In this document: positions 55,321 to 64,000 of the stretch, in pieces
Layout: each line of letters begins with the position of its first letter
Numbering within the stretch: the stretch's first letter is position 1
Assembly: GCA_963839995.1 (NCBI GenBank)
Contig: CAWIXH010000011.1
Coordinates: 7,344-71,343, forward strand
Source: CAWIUB01 sp963839995
GTDB taxonomy: Bacteria; Actinomycetota; Actinomycetes; Mycobacteriales; Jatrophihabitantaceae
Length of the DNA stretch: 64,000 bases
Direction: 5' to 3'
Translations under genes and position numbers: made by a program
The notes under the pieces: generated by a model
Seen by the model: only the letters and a program-made list of their open reading frames with translations
Databases searched by the model: none
What the model was told of the DNA's origin: nothing

Positions 55321-56052
55321 GTGACTGACACGCAGAGTCGCAGACCCGACCCACGCTGGCAGACAGAGCTCGACGACGTGCTCAGTGACGCGCGGACGGT
55401 AGTGAACGTCGGTGCCGGCACAGGCTCGTACGAGCCGGGCGACCGCTACGTGCTGGCGATCGAGCCGTCGGGCTTGATGATTAGCCAGCGACCGGCTGGC
55501 GCGGCGCCGGCTCTGCAGGCTTCGGCTGAGGACCTGCCCATCGCGGACGGGCAGTTCGACGTCGCGATGGCACTCGTGACGATCCATCACTGGCGAAACT
55601 GGGAGGCCGGGCTGCGCGAAATGCAACGGGTGGCCGCCCGCGTCGTCGTGCTGCACTTTGATCCGGTCCTACATGCCACGTTCTGGCTGGCTCGGGACTA
55701 TCTGCCGGAACTGGCGGACGTCTGGCGCGGCGGTCCCCGGGTGCGGCAGGTTGCTGCACGAGTTGGCCCCGGCGCGGAGATCCGAGAACTCGCGGTCCCA
55801 TGGGACTGCGTCGACGGGTTCCTTCCGGCGTACTGGCGACGGCCGGAGGCGTACCTGGATCCGAAGGTGCAGCAGTCGATGTCCGGTCTCCAATTGCTCG
55901 ACCGGGACGTGCTGTCGCACGGCATCGAGAAGTTGCGCGCAGACCTGCAGGACGGCACCTGGCGGCGCCGGAACGCGAAGTTGCTCGACGCCGACGTCCT
56001 CGACGTCGGGTGGCGGCTGATCGCCGGTCCGCCGCAGACGGACAGCCAGTAG
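55321..56052 (+). CDS. Class I SAM-dependent methyltransferase
   Basis: 243 residues from GTG 55321. Motif I VVNVGAGTGSYEPG near 27-40, motif II around VLAIEPSGLMISQRP, motif III QASAEDLPIADGQFDVAMALVTIHHWRNWEAGLREMQRVAARVVVLHFDP. The C-terminal part (LARDYLPELADVWRGGPRVRQVAARVGPGAEIRELAVPWDCVDGFLPAYWRRPEAYLDPKVQQSMSGLQLL) is that of UbiE/COQ5-like small-molecule methyltransferases. The frame is intact, unlike its two upstream neighbours. Acceptor unknown. Confidence 0.88.
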   Translation: MTDTQSRRPDPRWQTELDDVLSDARTVVNVGAGTGSYEPGDRYVLAIEPSGLMISQRPAGAAPALQASAEDLPIADGQFDVAMALVTIHHWRNWEAGLREMQRVAARVVVLHFDPVLHATFWLARDYLPELADVWRGGPRVRQVAARVGPGAEIRELAVPWDCVDGFLPAYWRRPEAYLDPKVQQSMSGLQLLDRDVLSHGIEKLRADLQDGTWRRRNAKLLDADVLDVGWRLIAGPPQTDSQ

Positions 56053-56091
56053 CCGATCGGCTTGTCCGTCACCGTTGGGATACTCCCGGTC

Positions 56092-56657
56092 GTGGCTGAC
56101 ATCGATCCGCGGCGGATGTATGACCACGCGGTGGTCTGGGCTCACGAGCTCATGGCGCAGGTGGCGCACCGTGACCTGGAGCGCGCCACGCCATGTCCGG
56201 ACTTCACGGTCCGGATGTTGATGGGGCATCTCATTGGCACTGCCGAACGGGGTCTGGCAACGGCCGAGGGCAGGCCACCGGCCTGATCCCGCATGTGATC
56301 ACCGACGTACCCGACGATGAGCTCGCCTCTTGTTACGGCGCGCTCGGCCGACACCTACAGGCGGCGTGGTCGCAGCTCGACCCGGGACAGGCGGTACAGG
56401 CACCGTGGGGCACAACGACGGCGGACCGCGCGGCGTGGGGGTTCGCGACCGAGACCCTGGTCCACGGCTGGGATCTCGCCATCGCGACCGGTCAGCACAG
56501 CGAGGCCCACCCAGGACTGGTGCAGCCCGTGCTTGACCAGGCGAGGACCACGGTGCCGGCGCTCGGGCGCAAGCCGTCTTACGGCAGTGTCGTCACCAGC
56601 AGGCCCGGAGCACGCGCAACCGAGCGGCTGGCGAACTGGCTCGGCCACCGGCGCTGA
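56092..56657 (+). pseudogene. TIGR03086 / mycothiol-dependent DinB-like protein, frameshifted
   Basis: GTG 56092 begins VADIDPRRMYDHAVVWAHELMAQVAHRDLERATPCPDFTVRMLMGHLIGTAERGLATAEGRP. Near 56275 the frame shifts and continues GLIPHVITDVPDDELASCYGALGRHLQAAWSQLDPGQAVQAPWGTTTADRAAWGFATETLVHGWDLAIATGQ...LGRKPSYGSVVTSRPGARATERLANWLGHR. The fold is the four-helix DinB/MDMPI bundle. Key metal histidines would be in MGHL and VHGWD. The family is typical of mycothiol-making actinomycetes. Confidence 0.75.
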
Positions 56658-57085
56658 GTGCGGCACCGGCCAAACGATGTCGCTTCCGCCACGCCGCTGT
56701 CGCGCACCCGGATCCGCTTGTGGTGATCGCTCGTTCCAAACTCGCGGCCGATGCGGGCTACCGGGGACGCTGCCGCGATCGGGGGCGCCGGCGGACGCAC
56801 ACGACGTGTTCTTGATGGACGGGTAGGTCCTCTCCCCGTCGGTGGCCGTGTCGGGGATCGAAGCTGGGCCGTGCTTTCACTGGTGCGAGCGGCGCCGGTG
56901 CGTGCAGCGGCCTGGACGAGGCAACCGCCCGGCCATCGGGTCGTTGGCTCGGAGTTGGGCAGGTGCGAGCGCGGCGGCACGGGGCGAGTGTGGCGGCATC
57001 ATCGCATGAGCGGGGTCAGGCGGCAGCGTCGGCGCGCCAGCCGCTGCGTCGCTGTGAAGGCAGCACGGGTTGACATTAGCCCGGG
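56658..57085. other. No gene recognised
   Basis: Neither strand has a supported gene. The region separates the TIGR03086 gene from the 3' end of the response regulator. Confidence 0.4.
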
Positions 57086-57781
57086 TCAGCGGGTGTGGAT
57101 GTGGTAGCGGTGTTCGGGTCGCCCGGTCGTGCCGTACCGCAGCTGCAACTGCACTACACCGTGCCGCTGCAGGTAGTTCAGATACCGCTGCGCCGTCGCG
57201 CGGCTTACGCCGACCTGCTCGGAGACCTCGGCGGCGGAGATGTCGACGTCGCTGGCCCGCACCGCTTCGCGGACCAGCTCGAGCGTCAGCGCCGAGTGTC
57301 CCTTGGATGGGCGGGCGGTGTCGATGGCCGGGGTCCGCAAGAGTTCGAATAGCTCATCGACGTCGGCTTGTTCGGGTGCGCCGTGGAGCCTGTCGATGCG
57401 GCGCCGTAGCCGCTGATAGGCCCGCAGTCGTTCCGCGAGCACTTGGTACCTGAACGGCTTGACAAGGTAGTGCACCGCGCCGAGGTGCATCGCGGCGCGC
57501 ACCGCGTCGAGTTCTCGGGCGGCAGAGATGACGATCACGTCCGGTGGCCGCGGCTGTTCCCGCAGACTGCGCACTACGTCCAGGCCGTCGCCGTCGGGGA
57601 GGTAGATGTCCATCAGCACCAGGTCGGGGTGCAGCCGGGCAGCCTGACGACGGGCTTCGGCGGCGGTCTGCGCCTGCCCGACGACGACGAAGCCCTCGGT
57701 CCGCTCCACGTATGCGGCGTGGATGCCCGCAACGTGATAGTCGTCATCGACGATCAGCACGCGGATCTGTGGCGCGGTCAT
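57086..57781 (-). CDS. CitB/DcuR-type response regulator
   Basis: 231 residues, start overlapping the sensor gene stop by 4 bases (ATGA). Receiver domain: IRVLIVDDDYHVAGIHAAYVE with the acidic pair, phosphorylation Asp in PDLVLMDIYLPDGDGLDVV near 57, Thr/Ser in VIVISAARELDAV, Lys in HYLVKPFRYQVLAERLRAY. C-terminal winged HTH: VDISAAEVSEQVGVSRATAQRYLNYLQRHGVVQLQLRYGTTGRPEHRYHI, the CitB class. It is the partner of the adjacent sensor and likely controls the divergent ABC importer. Confidence 0.92.
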   Translation of the reverse strand: MTAPQIRVLIVDDDYHVAGIHAAYVERTEGFVVVGQAQTAAEARRQAARLHPDLVLMDIYLPDGDGLDVVRSLREQPRPPDVIVISAARELDAVRAAMHLGAVHYLVKPFRYQVLAERLRAYQRLRRRIDRLHGAPEQADVDELFELLRTPAIDTARPSKGHSALTLELVREAVRASDVDISAAEVSEQVGVSRATAQRYLNYLQRHGVVQLQLRYGTTGRPEHRYHIHTR

Positions 57782-59409
57782 CGCGCCGCCACGCTCGCCC
57801 TAGGCACGACCGGCGGATCGGATTCCCCGTTCGGGATGATGACCGAGAACCTCGCCCCGGTTCCCTCAACCGGCCCGCTGACCTCCACCGAGCCGTGCGA
57901 TCGGGTCACTAACCGGTGTACCAGGGCCAGCCCGAGGCCCCGCAGCCGGCTGCCGGGCCGGGACTTGGTGGTGTATCCGTCGAGGAATATCCGCGGCACC
58001 AGCTCGGCCGGCACACCCGGGCCGTTGTCCGTGACCACGACCGTGATCGCGTCGTCGTCCTCGATGATCTCTACGGTGACTCGCCTGGGCGGCGCGTGCC
58101 CGGCGAGGGCCTCGATGGCGTTGTCGACAAGGTTCCCGACGATGGTGGTCAGCACCTGCACCTTGTCCGGCGACTCGCTCAGCCAGGTGTCGGGCGAGAT
58201 CTCCAGCTGGATCCCCCGCTCACTCGCCTCCGCTGCCTTGCCCAGCAGCAGCCCCACGATTTGCGGGGCGGCGATACGGGTGCGGAGCGTGTTGTCGAAC
58301 TCGGCGGCGGTGCCCTGGATCTCGGTGAGGTAGCTCAGTGCCTGCTGGTGACGGCCGAGCTCCAACAGCCCGGCGACGGCGTGCATCCGGTTGGCGAACT
58401 CGTGTTGCTGCGCGCGCAGCGACTCGGTCAAGCCCCGCTCGCCGTGCAACTCGCGTAGCAGCGCGGCCAGCTCGGTACGGTCGCGGAGTGTGACGACGGC
58501 GCCGTGCGGACGGCCGGCGAGAGTGACGGGCATCCGGTTGACGACGAGGGCGAAGTCGTCGGTGAGCACCAGGTCGTCCGGTGTGGTCCCGGTGCCATCC
58601 AGCACATCCCGCAGCCGTCCCGGCGGGAGCAGTTCGGTCAGGGTATGGCCGATCGCGCGGACGTCGAGGCTGAGGAGGCGCTGCGCCTCGTCGTTCACCA
58701 TCGACACCCGCCCGGAGGTGTCGAATGCGATAACCCCCTCGCGGATACCGTGCAAGGTTGCCTCGCGCTCTTGCAGCAGCAGGGCTATCTCGTCCAGCTC
58801 CAAGCCGAAGGTTCGCCGCTTGAGACGCCGCGCCAGGGCCCACGAGGCGACGGCACCGAGGCCAAGCGCGATACCGAACCAGGCCGCATAGGAGGGGATC
58901 TCATGCCACAACGCGCTGGACACCGAGCTCTCCCGAAGCCCCACCGACACTTCGCCGACCATGGTGCCATCCGGCCCGTACAGGGGCGCCCTGCCGTTGG
59001 CCGAGCGGCCGGTGCTGCCGTTGTCGATACCGACGTGGACACGCCCGTCGGCCACCACAATGGGCTCGGCGACCTGTTGCCCGACCAGAGCCGGGTTGGG
59101 GTGTGAGTGCCGCACCCGGTTCATGTCGATGATGACGACGTAGGACGCGCCGGTGTTCTGCTCGATAGTCGTCGCGATGTCCTGGATGGTCGCTGCGCAG
59201 CCGGCAGCCTGATGTGCCATGCAGCTTCGGATCGCCGGGACATCGGCCGTGGTCTCGGCGATGTTGGCGGCGCGGGCCTCGTACTGGCTGTCCAGATGGG
59301 CGCGTTCCTGTCGGACGAACAGGACGAACCCCACGAGAATCGTCGACGTCAAGATGGCCAGCTGAGCGACGAAGATTTGGCTGGAGAGTCGGCGCATACG
59401 ATTCCGCAT
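57778..59409 (-). CDS. CitA/DcuS-type sensor histidine kinase
   Basis: 543 residues. The first helix (FVAQLAILTSTILVGFVLFV) leads into an extracytoplasmic PAS-like (PDC) domain with ASYVVIIDMNRVRHSHPNPALVGQ...GRAPLYGPDGTMVGEVSVGL, then the second helix (AAWFGIALGLGAVASWALA). A cytoplasmic PAS follows (GIREGVIAFDTSGRVSMVNDEAQRLL), then the SPOB-like dimerisation box with the phosphorylated His in RAQQHEFANRMHAVAGLLELG. ATPase: NLVDNAIEAL, VTDNGPGVP, GLGLALVHRLV. This architecture senses external organic acids in CitA, DcuS and DctS. It is divergent from the importer below. Confidence 0.93.
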   Translation of the reverse strand: MRNRMRRLSSQIFVAQLAILTSTILVGFVLFVRQERAHLDSQYEARAANIAETTADVPAIRSCMAHQAAGCAATIQDIATTIEQNTGASYVVIIDMNRVRHSHPNPALVGQQVAEPIVVADGRVHVGIDNGSTGRSANGRAPLYGPDGTMVGEVSVGLRESSVSSALWHEIPSYAAWFGIALGLGAVASWALARRLKRRTFGLELDEIALLLQEREATLHGIREGVIAFDTSGRVSMVNDEAQRLLSLDVRAIGHTLTELLPPGRLRDVLDGTGTTPDDLVLTDDFALVVNRMPVTLAGRPHGAVVTLRDRTELAALLRELHGERGLTESLRAQQHEFANRMHAVAGLLELGRHQQALSYLTEIQGTAAEFDNTLRTRIAAPQIVGLLLGKAAEASERGIQLEISPDTWLSESPDKVQVLTTIVGNLVDNAIEALAGHAPPRRVTVEIIEDDDAITVVVTDNGPGVPAELVPRIFLDGYTTKSRPGSRLRGLGLALVHRLVTRSHGSVEVSGPVEGTGARFSVIIPNGESDPPVVPRASVAAR

Positions 59410-59675
59410 CGCGGCCCATTGTGACCCGCGCGCATTTGCCCGAACAAGGCGTCATCGCGTCGAGCCGCGAAATGCCCGCACGTGTCGTTGATGACTCATC
59501 CATGACGCCCGGCCGGTGCCGTGCGCAGAACGAGCAAATCCGCAAGTTACGCGGTCAAGGCGCGATGTCTCCCAAACCGCGACGCAACACGGCCGGGGTG
59601 TCTACAGTCTGCTCCCACCAGTGACCGGTGCCACCGAGCGCGGTGTCTGGTGCAACCGAGAGGAACGGGAGCGGC

Positions 59676-60533
59676 ATGGCCGAGAGTGCACCGCACCGGG
59701 ACGCCGCGCCGCCGGCCCAGCCAGCCACGGACCCAGCGAAGATCGAGATAACGCACCTGACCAAACGATTCATGACACGCTCGGGCGAGCCGTTCACCGC
59801 CATCCGCGATGTCACGCTCACCGTCGAGCCCGGTCAGTTCTGCGCGATCGTCGGACCGACCGGTTGCGGCAAGTCCACGACCCTTAGCCAGGTTTCCGGC
59901 CTCGATCGGCCCAGCGCCGGCTCGGTGCAGGTCGGCGGCCGCGAGGTGAACGGCATCACCCAGGGCGTCAGTTTCATGTTCCAAGCCGACGCCCTGTTTC
60001 CATGGAAGAGCGTGCTGGGCAACGTGATGATCGGCCCCACCCTGAACGGGATGTCCCGCAAGAACGCCGTCGCGTTGGCCCGCGACTGGCTTCGGCGGGT
60101 TGGCCTGGCTGGCTTCGAGGACCGCTACCCGCACCAACTCTCCGGCGGCATGCGCAAGCGCGTAGCGATGGCCGCCGCCCTCATCAACTCTCCGCGGATC
60201 CTGCTCATGGACGAACCCTTCGGAGCTCTGGATGTGCAGACCAAGGAGATCATGCAGACCGAGCTGCTGGGACTGTGGGAGCAGCTGCGCCCGTCGGTGT
60301 TGTTCATCACCCACGACCTGGACGAGGCAGTGGCCCTGTCCGACCGGGTGCTCATCATGACCAGCAGCCCCGGCTCGATCAAACACGGCTTCGACATCGA
60401 CTTGCCCCGGCCGCGCGGCGAGGTGCAAGCCATTCGCCACGAGCGGCGATTCCTCGAGCTGCAGGACCAGATCTGGGCTTCCCTCAAGGACGAGGTCGAA
60501 CGCGCCTACGCGCGCACAGCAGGTGCCGCATGA
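59676..60533 (+). CDS. ABC importer ATPase (nitrate/sulfonate/taurine type)
   Basis: 285 residues from ATG 59676 after GGGAGCGG. Walker A IVGPTGCGKSTTLSQVSGL, Q-loop GVSFMFQADALFPWKSVLGNV, signature LSGGMRKRVAMAAAL, Walker B PRILLMDEPFGALD, H-loop SVLFITHDLDEAVALSDRVLIM. The PWKSVLxNV motif and VLIMTSSPGSIKHGFDIDLPRPR end are standard for the SsuB/TauB/NrtD group. It energises the permease gene, which it overlaps by 4 bases (ATGA). Complete. Confidence 0.93.
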   Translation: MAESAPHRDAAPPAQPATDPAKIEITHLTKRFMTRSGEPFTAIRDVTLTVEPGQFCAIVGPTGCGKSTTLSQVSGLDRPSAGSVQVGGREVNGITQGVSFMFQADALFPWKSVLGNVMIGPTLNGMSRKNAVALARDWLRRVGLAGFEDRYPHQLSGGMRKRVAMAAALINSPRILLMDEPFGALDVQTKEIMQTELLGLWEQLRPSVLFITHDLDEAVALSDRVLIMTSSPGSIKHGFDIDLPRPRGEVQAIRHERRFLELQDQIWASLKDEVERAYARTAGAA

Positions 60534-61408
60534 GCACGCCCAACGCCCTGCTGGATCAGCCAACGCCGGTGGAGACGGAGGCGGGCATCAAGCAAGCCGC
60601 CCAGCGCGCCACACGCCGACGCAGGTTCTGGCTGTGGACCTCCCGGCTGGGCTTCGCCGTTTTCATCATCGGCGGCTGGCAACTGTGCACCACGATGAAC
60701 TGGGTCGACCCGTTCTTCTACGGCCAGCCCTCGCAGATCTGGAACTCGCTGGTGCACCTGTTCACCAAAGGCACCGAGTTCGGCTCTATCTGGGGTGACA
60801 TCGGCACCACCCTGAAGGAGGCGGTCTACGGGTTCTTCCTCGGCGCCACCGCCGGGGTCATCGTCGGGCTCCTGCTCGGGCAGAACCGTTTCCTCGCCGA
60901 CGTCCTCGGGCCCTACATCAAAATCGTCAACGCCGTACCACGCATCATCCTCGGCTCGATCTTCCTGGTCGCCTTCGGCCTGGGCACCTTCCCGAAAGTG
61001 CTGCTGGCCGCGGTCCTGGTCTTCTTCATCGTCTTCTTCAACGCCTTCCAGGGCGTCCGCGAGGTCAATCCAAACCTGGTGGCGAACGTGAAGGTCCTCG
61101 GCGCGTCACCTCTGCAGGTGGCCCGCCACGTCACCATCCCCTCTGCGCTGACCTGGATCATCGCCAGCCTGCACACCGCCTTCGGATTCGCCATCATCGG
61201 CGCACTCGTCGGCGAGGTGCTCGGCTCGCAGCGCGGAATCGGGCTGGTCATCACCCAGGCGCAGGGGCGCCTGGACCCGAACACCGTGTTCGCCGGGATG
61301 GCGATCATGGCCGTCATCACGCTCGCCGCCGAATACCTCATCACCCTGCTGGAGAAGCGCGTGCTGTCCTGGCGTCCACCCAGCCAATCGGAGTCAGCAG
61401 GCATCTGA
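60530..61408 (+). CDS. ABC importer permease (nitrate/sulfonate/taurine type)
   Basis: 292 residues. About six membrane helices: LGFAVFIIGGWQLCTTM, AVYGFFLGATAGVIVGLLLG, LGSIFLVAFGLG, VLLAAVLVFFIVFFNAF, LHTAFGFAIIGALVGEVLG, FAGMAIMAVITLAAEYLITLLE. The EAA-loop sequence VRELN-like VREVNPNLVANVKVLGASPLQVARHVTIPSALTWII carries the conserved glycine that docks on the ATPase. Overlaps the ATPase gene, and 52 bases separate it from the binding-protein gene. Confidence 0.92.
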   Translation: MSTPNALLDQPTPVETEAGIKQAAQRATRRRRFWLWTSRLGFAVFIIGGWQLCTTMNWVDPFFYGQPSQIWNSLVHLFTKGTEFGSIWGDIGTTLKEAVYGFFLGATAGVIVGLLLGQNRFLADVLGPYIKIVNAVPRIILGSIFLVAFGLGTFPKVLLAAVLVFFIVFFNAFQGVREVNPNLVANVKVLGASPLQVARHVTIPSALTWIIASLHTAFGFAIIGALVGEVLGSQRGIGLVITQAQGRLDPNTVFAGMAIMAVITLAAEYLITLLEKRVLSWRPPSQSESAGI

Positions 61409-61460
61409 GCCGCAGAGCGCCCTCCACCAGCAAGCCAACCAACCGGAAGGAATCCTGCAC

Positions 61461-62555
61461 ATGTTCAAACGCGCAATCGCAGTCGCGGCGGTCGGGGCCT
61501 TGGCCCTCGGCGCGGCGGCCTGCTCCAGCAGCAAGAAGTCCGGCAGTTCGTCGAGCGGGAGTTCCGGCAGTTCGTCCGTGCCCACCGTAAAGCTCATGGT
61601 CGGTGGAATCGACAAACAGATCTACCTGCCATACCAGCTCGCGCAGAACCTCGGCTACTACAGCAAGTACGGCGTGAAGGTCCAGCTGTCCACCGAGGTC
61701 AACGGCGGCGTCGGGGCCGAAGACGCGATGGCCTCCGGGCAGGTCGACATGGCGGGCGCCTGGTACATCCACACGATCGACTTCCAGTCCAAGGGCAAGG
61801 ATGTCGAGGATGTGGTCCAGCTCTCCGGCGCCCCGGGTGAGCGGGAAATGTGCGGCACCAACAGCGGCGTGCACTCCGCCGCCGACTTCAAGGGCAAGAC
61901 CCTGGGCGTCACCGACCTCGGTTCGGGCACCGACGAACTGACCCAGTTCATGGCGGCGCAGAAGGGCATCTCGCGCAGTCAGTACCACACCCTCGCTGTC
62001 GGTGCGGGCGCGACCGCGATCGCCGCAATCCAGCGCGGCACCGCGCAGTGCGTGATGACCACGCAGCCGACCGTTGGTGCGCTCGAGACGAAGAAGCTCG
62101 CGTACCCGGCGATCGACCTCGCCACCACCCAGGGCGCGCAGGCCGCGCTCGGCGGCGCATGGCCGGCGGCCGGTGTGCTCGCCCAGACGAGCTGGGTGAA
62201 CAGTCACAAGGACACCGTGCAGAAGGTCGTCGATGCGCTGGTGGCCACCATGCACTGGATCAACACCCACACGGCGACAGACATCGCCAACGCGCTGCCG
62301 GCGGACTTCGTGCAGAACAGCACCATCAGCAAAGAGCAGTACATCGCCGGCCTGACCACCGACAAGGGACAGTTCCTTCCCGACGGCATCATGCCGGCCG
62401 GAGGCCCGAAGACCGTCTACGCGATGCAGAAAGTCATCGGCACGGATGTCTCCAAGGTGACCCTCGCGAACACCTTCACGAACGACTTCGCGACGCAGGC
62501 GAACCACACCGAGGGATTCAGCATGACGACTGCGCCAGCCGGCGCCGACGGATGA
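61461..62555 (+). CDS. ABC importer substrate-binding lipoprotein (NMT1/SsuA-like)
   Basis: 364 residues; ATG 61461 after GGAAGGA. The signal MFKRAIAVAAVGALALGAAACSSSKK has a lipobox-like LGAAAC, so the protein would be lipid-anchored outside the membrane. A serine-glycine linker follows. The binding domain: VKLMVGGIDKQIYLPYQLAQNLGYYSKYGVKVQLST, MASGQVDMAGAWYIHTIDFQSKGKDVEDVVQLSGAPGEREMCG, DFKGKTLGVTDLGSGTDELTQFMAAQKGI, AIQRGTAQCVMTTQP. This is the NMT1/SsuA-like fold. Substrate unknown; by its regulator an organic acid is possible. A strong hairpin 44 bases downstream ends the operon. Confidence 0.92.
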   Translation: MFKRAIAVAAVGALALGAAACSSSKKSGSSSSGSSGSSSVPTVKLMVGGIDKQIYLPYQLAQNLGYYSKYGVKVQLSTEVNGGVGAEDAMASGQVDMAGAWYIHTIDFQSKGKDVEDVVQLSGAPGEREMCGTNSGVHSAADFKGKTLGVTDLGSGTDELTQFMAAQKGISRSQYHTLAVGAGATAIAAIQRGTAQCVMTTQPTVGALETKKLAYPAIDLATTQGAQAALGGAWPAAGVLAQTSWVNSHKDTVQKVVDALVATMHWINTHTATDIANALPADFVQNSTISKEQYIAGLTTDKGQFLPDGIMPAGGPKTVYAMQKVIGTDVSKVTLANTFTNDFATQANHTEGFSMTTAPAGADG

Positions 62556-62598
62556 GGTAGCCGAGCACCGCGATCGCACAACCGCGATCGACCGAACG

Positions 62599-62636
62599 CC
62601 ACGGGCGGCTGCGCGCACGCGCACAGCCGCCCGTGG
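62599..62636 (+). terminator. Hairpin ending the importer operon
   Basis: Perfect 13-bp arms ccacgggcggctg (62599-62611) and cagccgcccgtgg (62624-62636) around a 12-base loop. No U-run follows. Confidence 0.75.
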
Positions 62637-62814
62637 GCACATCGGTAGCAGGTTCAGACCGCACCCTCCCCAGCATCTTGCACCCCGCACCCGGCCCGAT
62701 CACCAACATCGCGGCTCCCTGGGCCGCTGGTGTGGGACCGGACCTAGCCGGCGACGGCGCAGCCGAGCGCGGCGCGACGGAACAGCGCCCACCCGTTCGC
62801 CACCCGATCAACGC

Positions 62815-63020
62815 CTGTCGCAAGCGCCGAGAGCACAGCGCCGCCGCCCATGCGACGGTCCGCTCGCCGAACGCGACCGCGAACCCGACGCACACCGCCG
62901 CGAGCGCATGCGCCTGCGTCGCCTCGGCACCGCGGTACAGATCCGCTCCGGCCAGCACCAGCAGGACGAGATCCACAGCGGGTGAGCCGAGCAGCAACAG
63001 GCCGCCTAGCCGCAATGCCG
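62815..63020 (-). pseudogene. Small membrane protein fragment, cut by IS4
   Basis: The reverse frame reads LRLGGLLLLGSPAVDLVLLVLAGADLYRGAEATQAHALAAVCVGFAVAFGERTVAWAAAL, two membrane helices as in a group of actinobacterial 2-3 TM proteins of unknown function. The sequence past residue 67 no longer looks like protein, and upstream it runs into the IS4 border at about 63022. Both ends are therefore lost. 62637-62814 shows nothing else. Confidence 0.5.
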
Positions 63021-63021
63021 A

Positions 63022-64000
63022 GGAGTTTAGGGCTGGGCGCCTGTGTCAAGGATGGCCGACGGCGTGTTGCCGGCGGCTGGTGATTTTGGCCGATCACGGT
63101 GGTGATCTTGGTGACTTGCAGGCTGGTGGTGGGTTTGCCGGGCGGGTGCTTGTTCCAGCGCGAGAGCGGGGATTTGACCCTGCGGGCGCAGACGCGGGGC
63201 CGGCGCGGCCGGTGCAGGTTGGCCAGCACGGCGCGGCCGATCTGGCCGGTCAGGTCGGTTGCGCCGGTGAGGATGTTGCGGGCGCCGGTGACCAGGTCCG
63301 CGGCGGTCTGTACGGCGATCTGGTAGCTGGCCCGGTCGGGGTCGATGCCGCCGATGGCGGCCACGGCGTCGGTGATGGCGATGCGCAGCGCCTGGTAGAC
63401 GGTAAGCAGGGCCCACATCTCCTGCTGCAGGCCGGCCGGGTCGGCCGAACGCAGCACCCGACCGTGCAGCAGGGTGTGCCGCAGGGCGAGGTAGGTGATT
63501 TCGTGTTCCCACCGCTCGTGGTAGAGCCCGATCGGCGCCTCGGCGGGCCAGGCGCGGTGATCGAGCAGGGTGGTGGCGATCCGGTAGCTGTCGCCGTAGC
63601 GGGTGCCGTCGTGGCAGGTGAGGCTCACCTCGGCGGTGATGATCCGCACCTGCACACCGCCGATCATCGACAGGTACGACCCGTCCGGGAAGCGCTCGAG
63701 AACCGGCGGGCAGCGGGTGGACCGCAGCCGGACCAGCAACGCCGCCCCGGTGGCGTGCACCTCGCGCAGGAAATCGGCGGCGTCGAAGCCGCGGTCCATC
63801 AACACCAGCATCGTCTGGTCCAGGTGGTGCAGCAGCTGACGGGCCCAGGCCAGTTCGCCCTCGCCCGGCGTGCCGAAGCTCGCGCCGAGTAGCGCGCGGG
63901 TGCCGGTCTCGCACAGGGTCATCAGCTGGATCACCGGGTAGCCGGTCTGCCCGAGGGCGGCGTTCAGCTTGCCCAGCCAGCCCCGGTTCCCGGCGGTGTC
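63022..64000 (-). CDS. IS4-family transposase (5' end off-window)
   Basis: Open from the right edge: TAGNRGWLGKLNAALGQTGYPVIQLMTLCETGTRALLGASFG...LDQTMLVLMDRGFDAADFLREVHATGAALLVRLRS...GLYHERWEHEITYLALRHTLLHGRVLRSADPAGLQQEMWALLTVYQALRIAITDAVAAIGGIDPDRASYQIAVQTA. The D of VLMDRGF and the Y-2-R-3-E-6-R/K signature (YHERWEHE) define the IS4 group. The frame stays open beyond the element into the neighbouring gene (stop at 62744), so its exact C-terminus is not clear. The IS end is about 63022-63030 (ggagtttagggctgggcg). Confidence 0.85.

Noticed and set aside
1..64000. CRISPR arrays, tRNA or rRNA genes
   Set aside because: No regularly spaced repeats, tRNA-like CCA stems with TTCGAAT loops or rRNA signatures were seen; the paired repeats present are explained by mobile elements or listed separately.

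Overview
The window is high-GC DNA from an actinomycete. The lineage signs are an MmpL-type transporter tail, a SARP-type activator, a mycothiol-dependent (TIGR03086) protein, GTG and TTG starts, and apparently leaderless toxin-antitoxin promoters. No rRNA, tRNA or CRISPR array was seen. The genus cannot be fixed from sequence alone. Much of the window is accessory DNA crowded with mobile elements and broken genes. Many genes are split by what look like single-base frameshifts.

Layout. 0-11 kb: an MmpL tail, a decayed oxidase, an IS110 element, a flavin monooxygenase, VOC and LacI genes, a vapBC pair, a frameshifted tyrosine recombinase and a higBA pair. 11.3-19.8 kb: an ERCC4-domain gene split by a RIT element (three tandem tyrosine recombinases, 105-bp terminal inverted repeats), which is itself split by a second 4.1-kb element, here called E. 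20-26 kb: an unrecognised protein cut at its 5' end by a group II intron, then decayed cupin, DsrE and HD/LuxR genes. 26.4-32.8 kb: a Tn554-like recombinase gene split by an inverted, apparently identical copy of E nested in the remnant of a diverged second E. 32.8-42.6 kb: a broken ABC transporter, an ABM-like protein divergent from a SARP regulator, damaged hydrolases and an NDH-2-like enzyme. 42.6-51 kb: IS1182 split by IS256, a second truncated IS256, and fragments of a type III restriction system and of a TOTE-like helicase. 51-57 kb: vapBC, a DHFR-like enzyme, glycosyltransferase, GNAT, methyltransferase and TIGR03086 genes. 57-62.6 kb: a CitA/CitB-type two-component system divergent from a complete ABC importer, closed by a strong hairpin. 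The right edge is an IS4-type transposase.

The most notable feature is element E: a tyrosine recombinase, an XRE-type HTH protein and an 815-residue protein with 16 CxxC motifs and a degenerate integrase-like C-terminus. At all three left junctions visible here, E begins exactly 3 bp after the catalytic-tyrosine codon of another tyrosine-recombinase gene: ritC of the RIT element, tnpB of the Tn554-like element, and the recombinase of the other E. E's left end supplies an in-frame replacement C-terminus (NPRELHQMHDPN...) and stop. Removing E from ritC restores the gene in frame. It looks like a transposon that specialises in the active sites of other mobile elements' recombinases. I do not know of a description of such an element.
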